A stretch of DNA of 64,000 nt from Pelagibius sp040217155 (GCA_040217155.1 JAVJNS010000014.1:186001-250000), one strand, 5' to 3'. Shown: positions 1 through 9,505, numbered from the stretch's first letter. Numbers and translations are program-made. The notes: generated by a model not told the origin, from the sequence alone.

Positions 1-171
1 AGTCGAGCGTCGAATGCGGCGTGACCAGACCCAAGCCCAGATACAAGCCCAGAAGAGCGCCCGCTTCCTAAGTCAATTTTTACCAAGAAGCGCTATGACT
101 CAGTGTTTTCGCAACTGCAAAATCGCACTTGCGAAAGGGTGGCCAGTCTTATAGATTTACCACAATAAAAT

Positions 172-216
172 TACGTCTCATGACGTATATTCGAAATATA
201 ATTACGATGATAGAGG
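172..216 (+). promoter_or_regulatory. Promoter and double-palindrome operator of the MaoC gene
   Basis: An AT-rich stretch lies just before the MaoC hydratase gene. It holds two perfect inverted repeats: TACGTC-TCAT-GACGTA at 172-187 and TATATT-CGA-AATATA at 186-200, which share two bases. A perfect TATAAT -10 hexamer sits at 197-202 and runs into the second palindrome; no good -35 is visible 16-18 bp upstream. A Shine-Dalgarno-like AGAGG follows at 212-216. This arrangement suggests a promoter controlled by a dimeric regulator. Which regulator is unknown. The stretch 1-150 shows no gene I can support. Confidence 0.45.
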
Positions 217-226
217 TATCGAACGG

Positions 227-721
227 ATGCAGGAAAAGTACGGCTATTTCATTGAAGATCTTTCCGTCGGCATGACGGCGGTCTTTGCCAAGACGGTGAC
301 AGACGCCGACATCACGATGTTCGCCGGCATCTCGGGCGATACGAATCCCGTTCATCTGGACGAAAGCTTTGCGGAGAAGACCATGTTTGCTGGGCGGATC
401 GCCCACGGCATGCTGTCTGCCAGCTTCATTTCCACGGTCTTCGGCACCCGTCTGCCGGGACCGGGCTGCATCTATCTGCGCCAGGACCTGCGCTTCAAGG
501 CACCGGTCAAGGTCGGCGATACCGTGGAAGCCAGGGTTACAGTGAAGGAGATTCTGTCGCAGAAGAAACGTGTCACCTTCGATACGGTCTGCACTGTCGA
601 CGAGACTGTGGTTCTGGAAGGCGAGGCTTCGTTGATGGTCCAGGCTCGCGCGGATGTCCTGGGCAAGTCTGGCGAGGTATCCAACCAGGATGACCCGACG
701 CCCATTCAAGCGGCTGAATAG
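227..721 (+). CDS. phaJ: MaoC-family (R)-specific enoyl-CoA hydratase
   Basis: This 164-residue protein is a single hot-dog-fold MaoC domain, the usual size of the short (R)-specific enoyl-CoA hydratases (PhaJ type). These hydrate trans-2-enoyl-CoA to (R)-3-hydroxyacyl-CoA, linking beta-oxidation to polyhydroxyalkanoate synthesis or other acyl-CoA use. The hydratase-2 signature is visible as SGDTNPVHLD, with candidate catalytic Asp38 and His43. The C-terminal 20 residues are polar and probably disordered. The gene stands alone behind its own promoter. No PHA synthase lies in the window, so the PHA link is inference and a general MaoC dehydratase role is equally possible. The ATG start is supported by AGAGG about ten bases upstream. 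Confidence 0.85.
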   Translation: MQEKYGYFIEDLSVGMTAVFAKTVTDADITMFAGISGDTNPVHLDESFAEKTMFAGRIAHGMLSASFISTVFGTRLPGPGCIYLRQDLRFKAPVKVGDTVEARVTVKEILSQKKRVTFDTVCTVDETVVLEGEASLMVQARADVLGKSGEVSNQDDPTPIQAAE

Positions 722-958
722 TCCACCGCCGGCGCCCCGCTGGTTCTCATATTCTCTCTCTTTACTTACTCACAGCACTGCACTTGCTCACAGGTCTGGC
801 TTGTGAAGCGCCGCAGCGCTGGCCCGAAGACGCGACGCGGGCTATGTTCCGCGCCTTGACCCCGGCGACGTCGCGGCGGCCCCTGTGTGGCGGCCGCTTC
901 CTTGGGCCGGGTTCTTTCGTTGACAGGCCCAACCGAAGGCGTCAGACCAGCCGATCTC

Positions 959-1918
959 ATGGCAATTTTCCGGCATAGCAGCGATCCCCCCGCCGAAGCG
1001 AGAGGCGCAGTGGTGGTCATCGGCAATTTCGACGGGGTGCACCGTGGTCACCAGTTGCTGCTGGCCGACGCGCGCCGGCTTGCCGATGCGATGTCAGCGC
1101 CGATGGTGGTGCTCACCTTCGAGCCGCATCCGCGCTCGGTCTTCCTGCCCGAACAGCCGCCCTTTCGCCTGACATCCCTGCGCGCCAAGGCGCATGCTCT
1201 TCAGGAAGCGGGTGTCGATCATCTCTTTGTCCTGCACTTCGACCGCACTTTCGCCTTGAAATCGGCCGGGGCCTTCGTCGAGGACATCCTGGTCGGCGAC
1301 CTGGCGGCGCGCCATGTGGTGGTGGGCTGGGATTTTTGTTTCGGGCACAAGCGCGCCGGCAACGTGGCACTGCTGAAATCCATGGGCGCCAAGCACGGCT
1401 TTGGCGTGACCGGCGTCGAGCCGGTCATGACCGGCGGCGGCGAGATCTACTCTTCCTCGATCATCCGCGAACACCTGCGTCAAGGCCGCCCGGCCACAGC
1501 GGCCGAATTGCTGGGCCGGCCCTGGGAAATCGAGGGTCGCGTCGAGCACGGCGATCAACGCGGCCGGACCATCGGGTTCGCCACCGCCAATATCGGCCTT
1601 GGCGATTACCTCCGCCCGGCCCTGGGGGTCTATGCGGTGCTGGCGGGGCGCGACCCGGGGGTGGAGCACGGCGGCGAGACCCGCTGGCTGCCCGGTGTGG
1701 CCAACCTCGGCCGGCGGCCGACAGTGGCGGGCGAGGACGTCCGCCTGGAGGTCCACCTCTTCGATTTTGCCGACGACATTTACGGTGAGACCTTACGGGT
1801 GCGCCTGATCGACTTCATCCGCGCGGAAAAGAAGTTTGACGGCCTCGGCGCTTTGCAGGCACAAATCGCCCTCGATTGTGGACAGGCCCGCGAAATTCTG
1901 GCTCAAGCCGGCACCTAA
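959..1918 (+). CDS. ribF: Bifunctional riboflavin kinase / FAD synthetase
   Basis: RibF phosphorylates riboflavin to FMN and adenylylates FMN to FAD in the cytoplasm. The N-terminal nucleotidyltransferase domain (about residues 15-170) carries GNFDGVHRGHQ with the HxGH-like element at residues 28-31. The C-terminal flavokinase domain (about 185-315) carries GRTIGFATANIGL, where most homologues have Pro rather than Ala in the GFPTAN motif. I chose the ATG at 959, giving 320 residues, because the frame upstream (from 887) has no family resemblance. ileS follows after 17 bases, so the two are probably cotranscribed; the ribF-ileS-lspA order is widespread in Proteobacteria. Confidence 0.93.
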   Translation: MAIFRHSSDPPAEARGAVVVIGNFDGVHRGHQLLLADARRLADAMSAPMVVLTFEPHPRSVFLPEQPPFRLTSLRAKAHALQEAGVDHLFVLHFDRTFALKSAGAFVEDILVGDLAARHVVVGWDFCFGHKRAGNVALLKSMGAKHGFGVTGVEPVMTGGGEIYSSSIIREHLRQGRPATAAELLGRPWEIEGRVEHGDQRGRTIGFATANIGLGDYLRPALGVYAVLAGRDPGVEHGGETRWLPGVANLGRRPTVAGEDVRLEVHLFDFADDIYGETLRVRLIDFIRAEKKFDGLGALQAQIALDCGQAREILAQAGT

Positions 1919-1935
1919 CCAAGAAGCACCCCGCG

Positions 1936-4791
1936 ATGAGCGTAGACTACCGACCGACCGTTTTCTTGCCGAAGACCGACTTTCCGATGCGCGGAGGCCT
2001 GGCCCAGCGCGAGCCGGAAACCCTGGCGCGCTGGCAAGAGATCGGACTTTTCGAGCGGCTGCGCGAGGACTCTCGAGGCCGCGAGAAGTTCATCCTTCAC
2101 GATGGACCGCCCTATGCCAACGGCCATCTGCATATCGGCCACGCGCTCAACAAGATCCTCAAGGACCTGATCAACCGCGCCCATCAGATGCTTGGGAAGG
2201 ACGCCCACTACGTGCCGGGCTGGGACTGCCACGGCTTGCCGATCGAATGGAAGATTGAGGAGCAGTATCGTGCCGCCGGCAAGGACAAGGATGCGGTGCC
2301 GGTGCTGGAATTCCGCCGCGAGTGCCGGGAGTTCGCCGAAAAATGGGTGACGATCCAGACCGCGGAGTTCAAGCGCCTTGGCGTCGTCGGCAACTGGGAG
2401 CGCCCCTACACCACCATGTCCTTCGATGCCGAAGCGCAGATTGTGCGCGAGATCGGCAAGTTTTTGGTGAACGGGGGTATCTACAAAGGCTCGCGGCCGG
2501 TGCTCTGGTCGGTGGTCGAGAAGACCGCGCTGGCCGATGCCGAGGTCGAGTATCACGACCATAGCTCGATCACCATCTGGGTGCGCTTTCCCGTGGTGAC
2601 GGCGGCAGACCCGCTGCTCGAAGGCGCTTCCGTAGTGATCTGGACCACGACGCCCTGGACCATCCCGGGCAACCGCGCCATCGGTTTCGGCGACGAGGTC
2701 GCCTACGGTGTCTGGCAGGTCGACGCGGTGGCCGAAGGCAGCGCCGCCAAGGTCGGCGAAAAGATGGTGCTGGCCAAGGAATTGGCGGATCGGGTCAAGG
2801 CCGACGCTCGGATCGAATCGTGGACGCAACTGGGCGCAGTGACGGATCTGGCCGGCACGCTCTGCGCCCACCCCTGGCGTGGCGTTGCCGCGGCCGCGGG
2901 CGGTTATGACTTCGACGTCCCGGTGCTGGCAGGCGATTTCGTCACCACTGAGCAGGGCACCGGCTTCGTTCACATCGCGCCGGGCCACGGCGCCGACGAC
3001 TGGGCGTTGGGTCTGAAGAACAATATCGAGATTCCCCAGACCGTCGATGGCTCCGGCGTCTTCTACGACCACGTGCCGCTGCTGGCCGGGGCGGTGGTCT
3101 ATGACGCCGACGGCAAGCCGGGCGACGCCAACGGGCGTGTCATCAAGGCTCTGGCCGAGGCTGGACAACTGGTCAACAAGGGCAAGCTGAAGCATAGCTA
3201 TCCGCATTCCTGGCGCTCCAAGGCGCCGCTGATCTTCCGCAACACCTCGCAGTGGTTCATCTCCATGGAGACCAACGATCTGCGGGGGAAGGCTCTCGCG
3301 GCTATCGACAATACGCGCTTCGTGCCGGGCACCGGGCGCAACCGACTGCGTTCGATGATCGAACAGCGCCCCGACTGGTGCATTTCCCGCCAGCGCCTCT
3401 GGGGTGTGCCGCTGCCGATCTTCGTCGACAAGAAAACCGGCGAGCCGCTGCGTGACGCCAAGGTCTTCGAGAGGGTCGCCGAGGCTTTCGCGGCAGAGGG
3501 CGGGGATGCCTGGTTCTCCAGCGATCCGCAGCGCTTTCTCGGCGACGACTACACCGCAGACGATTTCGAGCAGACCACCGACGTGGTCGAGGTCTGGTTC
3601 GATTCCGGTTCGACCCACGCCTTCGTGCTGGAGGCGCGGCCCGAATTGAAGTGGCCCGCCGACCTCTATCTCGAAGGCTCCGACCAGCACCGTGGCTGGT
3701 TCCACTCCTCGCTGCTGGAATCGGCCGGGACGCGCGGACGCGCGCCCTACGACTCCGTGCTGACCCATGGTTTCATCCTCGAAGAGCAGGGCAAGGAGAA
3801 GATGTCGAAGTCCAAAGGCAACGCGTTATCGCCTCAGGACGTTGTCGATAGCCAGGGCGCTGACATTCTGAGGCTCTGGGTCGTCGCCTCAAACTACGAG
3901 GAGGACCTGCGCTTCGGACCTGAGATCCTGAAGTACCAGGGCGATGCGTACCGGCGCCTGCGAAACACCCTGCGGTACCTGCTGGGCAACCTCGACGGCT
4001 TTTTGGAATCGGAGCGAATCCCCGCCGGGGAGATGCCGGAGCTCGAACGCTGGGTGCTGCATCGCCTGGCCGAACTCGACGTTCAGGTGCGCCGCAATGT
4101 CGAGGACTTCGATTTCCACGCCCTCTATCAGGCGATTTACAATTTTTGCGCCCTAGATCTCTCGGCCTTCTACTTCGATGTGCGCAAGGACGTACTCTAC
4201 TGCGACCGCCCGGATGCGCTGCGCCGGCGCGCCTGCCGTACGGTGCTCGACGAAGTTTTCTCCTGTCTCACCGCCTGGCTGGCACCGATCCTCTGCTTTA
4301 CCGCGGAAGAAGCGTGGTGGGCACGGGGTGCAGGACCCGAGGTTTCGGTGCACCTGCGCACTTTTCCGGAGGTGCCGGGCGACTGGCTCGACGACGCCCT
4401 TGCTGAGAAGTGGGCCAGGGTCCGCGAAGTGCGCCGTGTGGTAACCGGCGCGCTGGAAGTGGAGCGCGCGGCCAAGCGCATCGGCTCCAGCCTGCAGGCC
4501 CATCCGGTTGTACATATCGAGCGGTCGGAACTGCTTGGTGCCGTGGCAGAGGTGGCGCTGGCGGACGTCGCCATTACCTCCGACATCTCCGTGACCGATG
4601 CCCCGGCGCCGGAGGTTGCTTTCCGCCTCGCCGAAGTGACGGGCGTCGCCGTCACGGCCGCTCTCGCGAAAGGGGAGAAGTGCGAGCGCTGCTGGAAGGT
4701 TTTGCCGGAGGTGGGGACAGTGCCGGAAGCGCCACAGACCTGCAGGCGCTGCGCCGAAGCGGTGCAGCATCTCGGCGCCCTGGCGCAGTAA
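1936..4791 (+). CDS. ileS: Isoleucyl-tRNA synthetase
   Basis: This class I aminoacyl-tRNA synthetase charges tRNA-Ile and edits misactivated valine. At 951 residues it has the usual bacterial length. The HIGH motif lies at residues 66-69 and KMSKS at 622-626. The large CP1 editing insertion lies between the two halves of the Rossmann core. A C-terminal zinc ribbon is shown by Cys916, Cys919, Cys936 and Cys939. The start at 1936 matches the family N-terminus (MSVDYRPTVFLP); an in-frame start 20 codons upstream lies inside ribF and is unlikely. It is the second gene of the ribF-ileS-lspA-bamF run. Confidence 0.97.
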   Translation: MSVDYRPTVFLPKTDFPMRGGLAQREPETLARWQEIGLFERLREDSRGREKFILHDGPPYANGHLHIGHALNKILKDLINRAHQMLGKDAHYVPGWDCHGLPIEWKIEEQYRAAGKDKDAVPVLEFRRECREFAEKWVTIQTAEFKRLGVVGNWERPYTTMSFDAEAQIVREIGKFLVNGGIYKGSRPVLWSVVEKTALADAEVEYHDHSSITIWVRFPVVTAADPLLEGASVVIWTTTPWTIPGNRAIGFGDEVAYGVWQVDAVAEGSAAKVGEKMVLAKELADRVKADARIESWTQLGAVTDLAGTLCAHPWRGVAAAAGGYDFDVPVLAGDFVTTEQGTGFVHIAPGHGADDWALGLKNNIEIPQTVDGSGVFYDHVPLLAGAVVYDADGKPGDANGRVIKALAEAGQLVNKGKLKHSYPHSWRSKAPLIFRNTSQWFISMETNDLRGKALAAIDNTRFVPGTGRNRLRSMIEQRPDWCISRQRLWGVPLPIFVDKKTGEPLRDAKVFERVAEAFAAEGGDAWFSSDPQRFLGDDYTADDFEQTTDVVEVWFDSGSTHAFVLEARPELKWPADLYLEGSDQHRGWFHSSLLESAGTRGRAPYDSVLTHGFILEEQGKEKMSKSKGNALSPQDVVDSQGADILRLWVVASNYEEDLRFGPEILKYQGDAYRRLRNTLRYLLGNLDGFLESERIPAGEMPELERWVLHRLAELDVQVRRNVEDFDFHALYQAIYNFCALDLSAFYFDVRKDVLYCDRPDALRRRACRTVLDEVFSCLTAWLAPILCFTAEEAWWARGAGPEVSVHLRTFPEVPGDWLDDALAEKWARVREVRRVVTGALEVERAAKRIGSSLQAHPVVHIERSELLGAVAEVALADVAITSDISVTDAPAPEVAFRLAEVTGVAVTAALAKGEKCERCWKVLPEVGTVPEAPQTCRRCAEAVQHLGALAQ

Positions 4792-4809
4792 ACAGGCATC
4801 GCTATCTCA

Positions 4810-5289
4810 ATGCAGCGCGCACTCTATCTGGCTACCGCAGTCCTGTTGCTCGACCAGTTGAGCAAGTGGGTCATCGCCACGATGGTCATGCAGCCGCCGC
4901 GCACGATCGAGATCACGGGTTTCTTCAATCTCGTGCTGACCTACAATCCAGGTGTCAGTTTTGGGCTGTTTCAGAGCGATTCATATTGGCAGCCCTATTT
5001 CCTCGTCGCGCTCAACGTTGTGGTTTCCATCGGTCTGTTGATCTGGCTCTACAGGGAATTGGAAGGGCTGCTGCCCTATGGCGTGGGCTTGGTGGTCGGA
5101 GGCGCACTGGGCAATGCCGTGGACCGGCTGCATCTGCCGGGCGTGATGGATTTCCTCGATTTCTATTTCGCCGGCTGGCACTGGCCGGCCTTCAACGTTG
5201 CCGATAGCGCCATTGTCTGCGGTGTTGTCCTGATTATCGCGGATGGCTTGTTCCAGCCGGGCAGGAAGGGTAAAAAGGCCCGGGGATAG
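4810..5289 (+). CDS. lspA: Lipoprotein signal peptidase (signal peptidase II)
   Basis: LspA is an inner-membrane aspartic protease that removes signal peptides from diacylglyceryl-modified prolipoproteins. The 159-residue protein has four predicted membrane segments. Both catalytic aspartates are visible: Asp105 in GNAVDRL and Asp132 in FNVADSAI. The gene lies 18 bases after ileS, the standard neighbourhood, and just before a gene encoding a lipoprotein. Confidence 0.96.
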   Translation: MQRALYLATAVLLLDQLSKWVIATMVMQPPRTIEITGFFNLVLTYNPGVSFGLFQSDSYWQPYFLVALNVVVSIGLLIWLYRELEGLLPYGVGLVVGGALGNAVDRLHLPGVMDFLDFYFAGWHWPAFNVADSAIVCGVVLIIADGLFQPGRKGKKARG

Positions 5290-5301
5290 GGAGGTAGTCG
5301 A

Positions 5302-5877
5302 ATGGAACGAAACATGACATTTAGGCTTCTCATGGTTGCGGCCCTGGCGCTCGGGCTATCCGCTTGCGGGGGCTTCAGTGAGTCGCTCGGCCTGAACAAG
5401 CAATCGCCCGACGAGTTTCGCGTGGTTTCCCGCGCGCCGCTGACGGTGCCGCCCGACTTCCAATTGCGCCCGCCCGAGCCCGGGGCGCCGCGCCCGCAGG
5501 TCGGTACACCGACCCAGCAAGCCGAAAGGGCCGTGTTTCGTAACAGTCAGGGCGTCCCCGTCAGCCAGCAGGCGGCCAGCGCGGCCAACCGCACCGCGGG
5601 AGAGCAGGCGCTGCTGAATGCCGCCGGCGCGCAGCAAGCCGATCCGAACATCCGCCAGATCGTCAATCGCGAAACCAAACAGCTGAACGAAGAATCCGAC
5701 TACTTCGTCGACCGTCTGGTGTTCTGGAACGATCAGGTTCCGGCAGGTACGGTCGTGGATCCCGTGGCCGAAAGGCGCCGTCTGCAGGAAAACGAGGCCC
5801 TTGGCCAGCCTGCGACCACCGGCGCGACGCCGCAGATCGAGCGCCGCCGCAAGGCTCCGCTGGAAGGCCTTTTCTAG
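5302..5877 (+). CDS. bamF: DUF3035 lipoprotein, BamF-like
   Basis: This 191-residue outer-membrane-lipoprotein candidate has a short signal peptide and the lipobox LSAC with the lipidated Cys at residue 22. The mature part is Pro/Gln/Ala-rich and carries the DUF3035 hallmark of an early PDEFRVVSRAPL-x-VPPDF segment. In alphaproteobacteria DUF3035 proteins are reported as a subunit (BamF) of the beta-barrel assembly complex; that assignment is family knowledge and is not shown here. GGAGGT six bases before the ATG at 5302 supports this start over a second ATG four codons later. The gene is 12 bases from lspA, in the same transcript. Confidence 0.85.
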   Translation: MERNMTFRLLMVAALALGLSACGGFSESLGLNKQSPDEFRVVSRAPLTVPPDFQLRPPEPGAPRPQVGTPTQQAERAVFRNSQGVPVSQQAASAANRTAGEQALLNAAGAQQADPNIRQIVNRETKQLNEESDYFVDRLVFWNDQVPAGTVVDPVAERRRLQENEALGQPATTGATPQIERRRKAPLEGLF

Positions 5878-5954
5878 GGCGATTCAGTGCCTTGGTGCCG
5901 CCGGCACGGGCGGCGCTGCAGATGAGCCAATAGCGCCTCTTCACTACAATGCGA

Positions 5955-5985
5955 CCGGGCGTCCGCTTGCGGATGCCCGGATTTG
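5955..5985 (+). terminator. Hairpin after lspA-bamF
   Basis: A stem CCGGGCGTCCGC / GCGGATGCCCGG, with one G-U wobble, spans 5955-5980 and is followed by ATTTGCG. The short T-tract makes it a moderate terminator candidate between bamF and the M16 pair. It may only attenuate read-through. Confidence 0.4.
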
Positions 5986-6062
5986 CGCCATATTGATGCA
6001 GTACCGACGAATTCACCCGGCGCGCTACGCCGAACCGACCCGCAACCTGCTCTAGGGAACCG

Positions 6063-7460
6063 ATGGAAATGGCCAGCCTCCGCCGTCCGGTCGCCACGCT
6101 CTTCGCCCGGCTTGCCGGGTTTCTCGCCCTGATGGCCGCTGTGGCGGCGATACTGGTCCCCTGGGAAGAGGCACGGGCCAAGGTCTTCGATCCCGTCAGC
6201 TTCACTCTGGACAACGGTCTTCAGGTCGTTGTGGTGGTCAACCGCCGCGCGCCCATCGTCTATCACTCCATGTGGTACCGGGTCGGCGCCGCCGATGAAC
6301 AGGCGGGTGAGTCCGGGCTTGCCCACTTCCTAGAGCATTTGATGTTCAAGGGTACGAAGACCCTGAAACCGGGCGAATTCTCGGAAATCATCGCCGCCAA
6401 CGGCGGGCGCGAGAATGCTTTTACCTCCTGGGACTATACCGCCTACTACCAGACGGTCGCCGCCGACCGTCTGGAAATCATGATGAAGAACGAGGCTGAC
6501 CGCATGGTCAACCTGGCGCTCACCGACGATGTCGTGTTGCCGGAGCGCGATGTGGTTCGCGAGGAGCGTCGCAGCCGCATCGACAACGAACCGGGCAGCC
6601 AGCTTGGTGAGGTGAGCCGCGCGGTGCAGTTCCTCAATCATCCCTACCGTATCCCCATTATCGGTTGGGACCACGAGATCGAGCAGCTCAGCACGGAAGC
6701 GGCGGTGGCCTTCTATGACAAGTGGTACGCGCCCAACAACGCCATTCTGATCGTTGCCGGCGATGTCGATCCCGAGGAGGTGCGCGACCTGGCTGAGAAG
6801 TACTATGGCGTGGTACCGCGCAAGGACGTACCGGAACGCCGCCGCGTCATCGAACCGCCGCAGAACGCACCGCGCGAGGTGCGCCTGGAAAGCCCGCGGG
6901 TGCGCCAGCCGCAGATTTCCGTCAGCTACCTCGCGCCCAGCTATCGCCAGGCTGCCCAGGGCGACGAAGGCAACGAAGCCTATGCCCTGCAGGTGCTCTC
7001 GGAGATCATCGGCGGCGGCGCCACGGCGCGCCTCTACAGCCGGCTGGTGGTCGAACAGGGAATCGCCGGCTCTGCCGGTGCCGGATACAATCCGACCAAT
7101 TACGACTACTCGACCTTTTCCTTCTATGTCGCGCCACGCCCGGGCGGCGAAGTCGAGCCGCTCGAAGCTGCCCTGCGGGCCGAGATCGCGGACCTGCTGG
7201 ACAGTGGCGTCACCGAAGAGGAAGTTGCCGCCGCCAAGAAACGCCTGGTCGCCGGCGCGGTCTTCGCGCGCGACAACCTCAGCACCGCTCCCCGCGTGAT
7301 CGGCGCGGCGCTGACCACCGGCGGCAGTTTGGAGCAGATCGAATCCTGGCCCGACGGCATCGCCTCGGTCACCACCCGGCAGGTCAACGAGGCCCTGAAG
7401 GACGTACTGCGCGACGAGCAGTCGGTCACCAGCTATCTGCTGCCGGAGCCGACGAGCTGA
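6063..7460 (+). CDS. M16 zinc peptidase, catalytic subunit with signal peptide
   Basis: This pitrilysin/insulinase-family protein has 465 residues, with a hydrophobic N-terminal signal segment (about residues 15-38), so it probably acts in the periplasm. The inverted zinc motif HxxEH is present as HFLEH at residues 88-92, followed by the conserved NGGRENAFTSWDYTAYY region and a downstream Glu-rich helix. It has the two-lobe M16 architecture with a GGGATARLYSRLVVEQG segment in the second half. It is followed by a second M16 gene that lacks the zinc motif; such pairs usually form a heterodimer. Substrates are unknown. Confidence 0.92.
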   Translation: MEMASLRRPVATLFARLAGFLALMAAVAAILVPWEEARAKVFDPVSFTLDNGLQVVVVVNRRAPIVYHSMWYRVGAADEQAGESGLAHFLEHLMFKGTKTLKPGEFSEIIAANGGRENAFTSWDYTAYYQTVAADRLEIMMKNEADRMVNLALTDDVVLPERDVVREERRSRIDNEPGSQLGEVSRAVQFLNHPYRIPIIGWDHEIEQLSTEAAVAFYDKWYAPNNAILIVAGDVDPEEVRDLAEKYYGVVPRKDVPERRRVIEPPQNAPREVRLESPRVRQPQISVSYLAPSYRQAAQGDEGNEAYALQVLSEIIGGGATARLYSRLVVEQGIAGSAGAGYNPTNYDYSTFSFYVAPRPGGEVEPLEAALRAEIADLLDSGVTEEEVAAAKKRLVAGAVFARDNLSTAPRVIGAALTTGGSLEQIESWPDGIASVTTRQVNEALKDVLRDEQSVTSYLLPEPTS

Positions 7461-7516
7461 AGTGGCCTTCTGCAAAGTCGAAGTCAGGTCAGGAATTTGA
7501 GGAAAGGACCCTCTCG

Positions 7517-8908
7517 ATGCGAACCCCGAAATGCCGGGCCCTGAAATCTCCGCGGTGCTCCCAGTCAGTGGCGCTGCTGATTGCCTGCGCTGTCGCCTTA
7601 TCCATCGGCCTGGCGGCGATTCAGGCGCGCGCCGTGGAAGTGCAGCGCGTGGTCAGCCCCGGCGGCATCGAGGCCTGGCTGGTCGAGGATCACACCAACC
7701 CGATCATCGCGCTGGAAATGTCGTTCCTCGGCGGCGCGGCACTTGACCCCGAAGGCAAGGCGGGCCTGGCAAACATGGTCGCCTCCGTCATCGACGAGGG
7801 CGCCGGTCCGCTCGACTCGCAGGCCTTTCAGGGGGAACTCGACGATCTCTCGATCAGTCTTCATTTCAGCGCCGGCATCGACTCCTTCGGCGGTTCATTG
7901 GAGACCCTGACCGAATACCGCGGGCGTGCCTTCGAGTTGCTGCGCCTGGCGTTGACCGAGCCGCGTTTCGACGAGGAACCGGTGGCGCGGATCCGCAGCC
8001 AGATCGTCGCGAGCCTGTCGCGCGAATCGGAGGATCCCGACGCCATCGCCGGGCGTACCCTGCGCCGCCTGATGTTCCAGGATCACCCCTACGCCCGCCC
8101 GGCGAAGGGCAGCGAAGCCAGCATGGCCCGTATCACGGTCGAGGATCTGCGCCGCTTCGTCGCCGAGCGCTTCGTCCGAGACCGGCTGTTCGTCGGCGTG
8201 GTCGGCGACATCACGCCGGAACAGCTGGCGGCGGCGCTGGATGAGACCTTCCTGGCGCTGCCGGCCAAGTCGGCGCCGCTGGCCGTGCCGGAGGCAACTG
8301 TCACAGGCGGCGGCGAAGTTGTGGTCATCGAAAAACCGATCCCGCAGTCGGTGGTGGTCCTCGGGCAGAGCGGCATCAAGCGCGACGACCCGGACTACTA
8401 TGCCGCCTATGTGGTGAACTATATCCTCGGCGGCGGCGGCTTCTCCTCGCGGCTTGTGGAGGAGGTGCGCGAGAAGCGCGGTCTCGCCTACTCGGTTTAT
8501 TCCTATCTGGCGCCCTTCGACTACGGCGCCATGATCGGCGGCGGCACCGCCACCCAGAATGCCCGGGTCGGCGAATCTCTCGACCTCATCCGCCAGGAGT
8601 GGCGGCGCATGGCCGAGGCGGGCCCCAGCGCCGAAGAACTCGAAGCCGCCAAGCGTTACCTCACCGGCTCCTTCCCCTTGCGCTTTTCCAGCTCCGACAA
8701 CATCGCCGGTATGTTGGTCGGCATGCAGTTGGAAAAGCTCGGCATCGACTACCTCGACAAGCGCAACAGCTACATCGACGCGGTGACCCTGGACGACGCC
8801 AAGCGCGTCGCCAAGCGGGTTTACCAGCCCGACGCCCTGACCGTCGTGGTGGTCGGCACCCCCGAGGGCGTCACCGCGACCCGCGAGGCCCCCAACGACG
8901 GCAGCTGA
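7517..8908 (+). CDS. M16-family protein, non-catalytic partner
   Basis: This 463-residue M16-fold protein has an N-terminal signal segment (about residues 17-40). The HxxEH position is replaced by GLANMVASVIDEG, so zinc binding is lost. The second-lobe signature GGGGFSSRLVEEVREKRGLAYSVYS, which supports substrate binding, is well kept. It is encoded 56 bases after the catalytic M16 gene. By analogy with mitochondrial processing peptidase and bacterial M16B pairs it is the regulatory half of a periplasmic heterodimer. This is inferred from motifs and gene order. Confidence 0.9.
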   Translation: MRTPKCRALKSPRCSQSVALLIACAVALSIGLAAIQARAVEVQRVVSPGGIEAWLVEDHTNPIIALEMSFLGGAALDPEGKAGLANMVASVIDEGAGPLDSQAFQGELDDLSISLHFSAGIDSFGGSLETLTEYRGRAFELLRLALTEPRFDEEPVARIRSQIVASLSRESEDPDAIAGRTLRRLMFQDHPYARPAKGSEASMARITVEDLRRFVAERFVRDRLFVGVVGDITPEQLAAALDETFLALPAKSAPLAVPEATVTGGGEVVVIEKPIPQSVVVLGQSGIKRDDPDYYAAYVVNYILGGGGFSSRLVEEVREKRGLAYSVYSYLAPFDYGAMIGGGTATQNARVGESLDLIRQEWRRMAEAGPSAEELEAAKRYLTGSFPLRFSSSDNIAGMLVGMQLEKLGIDYLDKRNSYIDAVTLDDAKRVAKRVYQPDALTVVVVGTPEGVTATREAPNDGS

Positions 8909-8983
8909 AGGCGGCGCGTTTCCGCGTCCGCAACCTGAAGATGGTGTAGTCTGATCGCTGTTCGCCATTTTGAGGGCGCGCCC

Positions 8984-9505
8984 ATGCCATCCGCCAGAGA
9001 CATCGCCTTCATCGGCTGCCGCCTGCTGGCGCTTTATGCCCTCTACGCGGTCCTGCTGACCTTCGCACACACGGTTTTGACCCTTGCGCAGACGCTGACG
9101 GTCGCGACGTCCGGATTTGGCCAATTCGTCCTATCCTACGGGACGTCACTGGCAGTCAATCTCGTCGTTTTCCTTGCTCTATGGTTCGGGGCGGACCGGA
9201 TTGCCCAACGGGTCGCGCCCGAGGGCGCGCCGCCGCGTGAGGAAACGGCGACCGTCTGGACGCGACAGCATGTTCTCACGTTGGCGCTGGTCGTCCTCGG
9301 CGTCTGGGTGCTGATACATTATCTCCCGACGCTGCTGGGACACCTCTATCTGCTTTTCGCGGATGATAGCGGTGGGGTCGTCCGCGATCGCGCGGGTCTT
9401 CTTTCGTCGATTCTGACAGCGACCCTGGCAAGCGGCTTTGGGTTGCTCTGCCTGTTCGGCCCCCGAGGCATCGCGGGGGTCATCGTGAAGCTGCGGCGCT
9501 GGTAG
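8984..9505 (+). CDS. Hypothetical four-helix membrane protein
   Basis: This 173-residue protein is of no family I recognise. Four hydrophobic stretches are visible at about residues 10-35, 48-70, 95-115 and 140-160, with a charged loop rich in Pro/Arg/Glu at about 75-92. It lies between the M16 pair and mutL on the same strand, 75 bases after the peptidase gene. A complex role with the M16 proteins cannot be judged from sequence. Confidence 0.7.
   Translation: MPSARDIAFIGCRLLALYALYAVLLTFAHTVLTLAQTLTVATSGFGQFVLSYGTSLAVNLVVFLALWFGADRIAQRVAPEGAPPREETATVWTRQHVLTLALVVLGVWVLIHYLPTLLGHLYLLFADDSGGVVRDRAGLLSSILTATLASGFGLLCLFGPRGIAGVIVKLRRW

Noticed and set aside
149..709. A 186-codon frame opposite the MaoC gene
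   Set aside because: It has no family resemblance, and it would run through the promoter palindromes and end in AT-rich noncoding DNA.
1915..3768. A 617-codon open frame antisense to ileS
   Set aside because: It lies wholly opposite a clear gene, has no recognisable motif, and long antisense frames are expected in GC-rich DNA. The same holds for the long antisense frames opposite the M16, mutL, purD, xseA and carboxypeptidase genes.
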